A stretch of 8,520 nucleotides of DNA. Source: Limnobacter sp. Lineage in GTDB: Bacteria > Pseudomonadota > Gammaproteobacteria > Burkholderiales > Burkholderiaceae_B. The notes beneath the pieces are model-generated. The model had not been told where the DNA came from and made no database searches. It saw nothing but the letters and a program-made list of their open reading frames with translations. A program made the position numbers and the translations under genes. The stretch's first letter is position 1, and the number at the start of each line of letters is the position of its first letter. This document shows, piece after piece, positions 7,013 to 8,520 of this stretch. The stretch lies in assembly GCA_012032215.1 (NCBI GenBank), contig JAAURO010000056.1:1-8520 (forward strand). Reading direction: 5' to 3'.

Positions 7013-8255
7013 ATGACTGCACCATTCCGAACGCGACTGCCCCTGCCTTCACACGCACAGCGCTGCTGGCAACCTCTGCCCTGGCTGTGTGCATCTGGGG
7101 CCTGGGCATTGGCACAATGGCCCACGCGGCAGAGCCCACAAACTTGCAAACCATGGCTGAAAAGCTGGCATATTCCAGCAAACAGCTCTCTAACCCCACC
7201 CGGCACGAAGGCATTAATTTGCTGGTCAGCGAATGGCCAGAACTGGTGCCACTGGACTTAACCACTGAACCGCAAACTGTGTGGGACGCCCTGCGTGTGG
7301 GCTTTTCGATTCCAGATGTATCTACCCGCGAAACCAGGCAGCTTGAACAAGCCATGGCACGCCACCCACGCCTGGTAGTCGACACCCTGAAACAAGCCGA
7401 GCCCTTTATTTACTACATCGTGCAAGAGTGCCAACGCCGTGGCTTGCCCACCGAGCTGGCCCTGCTGCCGTTTGTGGAAAGCAAGTTCAACCCGTTTGCC
7501 GATTCCGGGGCCAGCGCCTCGGGCTTGTGGCAGTTTATTCCCAGCACGGGCCGCCATTTTGAACTAAACCAAAACCGCTGGGTAGACGAAAGACGCGATC
7601 TCATTGAATCAACCCGTGCCGCACTCGATTACCTGACCTACCTCTACGACATGCACGGCGATTGGCACCTGGCACTGATGTCGTACAACTGGGGCGAAGG
7701 TTCGATCAAAAAAGCCGTTGAAAAAGCCGAACTGCAAGGCAAAGAGCCCACGCTGGCTCACCTCGACCTGCCTTACGAAACCCGTGTGTATTTGCCCAAA
7801 CTGCAAGCTTTTAAAAACCTGCTGCTTAACCCCAAGCGTTTCAAGTTGCAACTGCCCAATATTGCCAACGAGCCTTTTTTTGTGGGCATACGCCCCACGC
7901 AAGACGTCGATTTACGCGAAATTGCCCGGCTGGCTAAAATTGACTTGGGCCACTTGCGGGTACTGAATTCGGGCCTTAAAAAACCCGTGTATTACGCCGC
8001 CCAGCAGCGCCCGCTTCTTATACCCATGCGCTACCAGGAACGCATTAAAACCGCACTCACGGTCTACCAACCAAGCAAACCCTACAAAACCTACAAGGTA
8101 CGCGCTGGCGACACTTTAAGCCAGATTGCCCAAAAATTGATGTGCAGGTGCGCGACCTGCAACAGGCCAACGGCCTGACTCAAAGAAGTTATATACGGGC
8201 AGGCATGTCGCTCAGTATTCCCGATTTTGCCAGCGACACGGACTGGAAATCGTAA
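7013..8255 (+). CDS. mltD: Membrane-bound lytic murein transglycosylase D with LysM, frameshifted near both ends
   Basis: MltD cleaves peptidoglycan glycan strands in the periplasm, forming 1,6-anhydromuramic ends. The GH23 domain is intact: LLPFVESKFNPFADSGAS carries the catalytic Glu (codon 7477-7479), followed by SGLWQFIPSTG and MSYNWGEGSI. A LysM peptidoglycan-binding domain begins YKVRAGDTLSQIAQK. The long uninterrupted frame begins only at GTG 7087, inside a clear signal peptide ending AHA before AEP (cleavage at about 7128/7129). No ATG lies upstream in that frame. ATG 7013 is in another frame and joins it if the C4 run at 7040-7043 gains one base. At the 3' end the frame stops at 8178 with a non-LysM tail. 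One more A in the A5 run at 8132-8136 gives IDVQVRDLQQANGL and IRAGMSLSIP to TAA at 8255. Restored length is about 414 residues. E. coli MltD has two LysM domains; one is seen here. Confidence 0.9.
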
Positions 8256-8263
8256 ATGGCTTA

Positions 8264-8424
8264 GAGCGTGTTCACGATCTTCTCAGTAGCAAAGCAAGAA
8301 AGGCGAGATGCACAAATTGCAGGCTGGTGTTGCGCCAGCGTTCGCAGTTTTTCCATAGTCGCCGGTTTTCTCCAGTCAGGCAAAGCTGCGTTCGACAATC
8401 CAGCGTTTGGGCATCACCTTGAAG
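8264..8424 (-). mobile_element. Remnant of an IS5-family insertion sequence (transposase 3' end)
   Basis: This stretch holds only the transposase-stop end of an IS5-like element. The outer boundary is estimated at about 8264 (GAGCGTGTTCACGATC reading inward), since the terminal inverted repeat cannot be confirmed without the other end. The inner side is cut by the IS3-type end at about 8425. It begins about 8 bases after the restored mltD stop. Confidence 0.7.
8272..8424 (-). pseudogene. IS5-family transposase, C-terminal fragment
   Basis: On the minus strand the fragment reads FKVMPKRWIVERSFA, then TGA at 8376-8378, where the family has Trp (TGG). It continues LEK and, after a one-base shift at the T4 run 8366-8369, NRRLWKNCERWRNTSLQF and HLAFLALLLRRS with a stop at 8272. 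The KRWIVER segment probably carries the last acidic residue of the DDE site. The upstream two thirds, including the other catalytic residues, are missing. It is truncated at the 5' side by the IS3-type end and cannot make an active transposase. Confidence 0.85.
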
Positions 8425-8429
8425 TGGAG

Positions 8430-8458
8430 TTGACCCCATTTGACGGACACCTTATGTT
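8430..8458 (+). promoter_or_regulatory. Possible promoter in the IS3-type left end
   Basis: TTGACC (8430-8435) and TATGTT (8453-8458) are 17 bases apart, directed into the OrfA frame. The -10 matches four of six consensus bases. Plausible but untested. Confidence 0.35.
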
Positions 8459-8464
8459 CTCGTT

Positions 8465-8471
8465 AAAGGAG
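8465..8471 (+). promoter_or_regulatory. Shine-Dalgarno of the IS3 OrfA
   Basis: AAAGGAG, 7 bases before ATG 8479, a near-ideal ribosome binding site that fixes the start of the partial transposase gene. Confidence 0.75.
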
Positions 8472-8478
8472 TCTAAAA

Positions 8479-8520
8479 ATGCCAAATTACAAACCCGCCT
8501 ACACGCCGGAATTTCGCCAA
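8479..8520 (+). CDS. IS3-family transposase OrfA (N-terminal helix-turn-helix subunit), first 14 residues
   Basis: The frame opens MPNYKPAYTPEFRQ and runs off the right edge. Tyr-Thr-Pro-Glu-Phe-Arg near the start is typical of IS3 OrfA proteins, whose HTH domain binds the IS ends. The strong Shine-Dalgarno upstream and the IS-type end before it support the call. Too little is present to name the IS group or to say whether it is active. Confidence 0.7.
   Translation, partial: MPNYKPAYTPEFRQ

Larger units (their letters stand above)
8425..8520 (+). mobile_element. Left end of an IS3-family element, running off the window
   Basis: The end begins TGGAGTTGACCCC at about 8425 and continues CATTTGACGGACACC, a style common at IS3-family ends that start with TG. 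A transposase OrfA start follows after about 50 bases. The boundary is inferred from the end of recognisable IS5 coding sequence; the other end and any target duplication lie outside the window. Confidence 0.7.

Noticed and set aside
6893..7261. 122-codon plus-strand frame across the mltD start
   Set aside because: Only its first codons from ATG 7013 belong to mltD. After about 7043 it is out of frame with the signal peptide and GH23 domain and shows no domain of its own.

Overview
The window looks like ordinary chromosomal DNA of a Gram-negative proteobacterium. Gene order and protein style (AsmA, a TpsB-type outer-membrane transporter, MltD, and the gloB/yafS/rnhA/dnaQ neighbourhood) suggest a betaproteobacterium of the Burkholderiales type. 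A Limnobacter-like genus is possible, but that is inference without any database search. The right edge is a junction with insertion sequences.

Layout. From 6021 leftwards on the minus strand runs a compact gene block: a YafS-like methyltransferase, rnhA (RNase HI), dnaQ (Pol III epsilon proofreading subunit), an asmA-family gene overlapping dnaQ by 4 bases, a class II cyclic-nucleotide phosphodiesterase of the metallo-beta-lactamase fold, and the first part of an FhaC/ShlB-type two-partner-secretion transporter that leaves the window at base 1. From 6012 rightwards on the plus strand run gloB (glyoxalase II) and mltD (membrane-bound lytic transglycosylase D with a C-terminal LysM). About eight bases after the mltD stop lies the tail end of a decayed IS5-family transposase. 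It is cut at about 8425 by the left end of an IS3-family element whose OrfA begins at 8479 and runs off the window.

How the genes relate. mltD, gloB, yafS, rnhA and dnaQ are also neighbours in Escherichia coli, so this is an old conserved cluster mixing envelope work, methylglyoxal detoxification and replication functions. Here yafS, rnhA and dnaQ share one strand and asmA has been added after dnaQ. No defence system, CRISPR array, RNA gene or new biosynthetic cluster is visible.

The most important observation is about sequence quality or decay. At least six reading frames are broken by single-base indels, and nearly all of these sit in short homopolymers (C4, T5, A7, C4, A5, T4 on the plus strand). 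In each case moving one base restores a recognisable protein end: the MltD signal peptide and LysM tail, the AsmA C-terminus, the YafS C-terminus, the TpsB barrel entry and the IS5 transposase tail. Two in-frame stops (in asmA and in the IS5 remnant) are base substitutions instead. The homopolymer bias points to sequencing or assembly error more than to real gene death. Until that is checked, coordinates of the affected genes are given for the restored frame.

The clearest genuine oddity is a 12-base tandem repeat inside gloB, which inserts Thr-Asp-Ala-Ala repeats in front of the conserved GDTLF motif.
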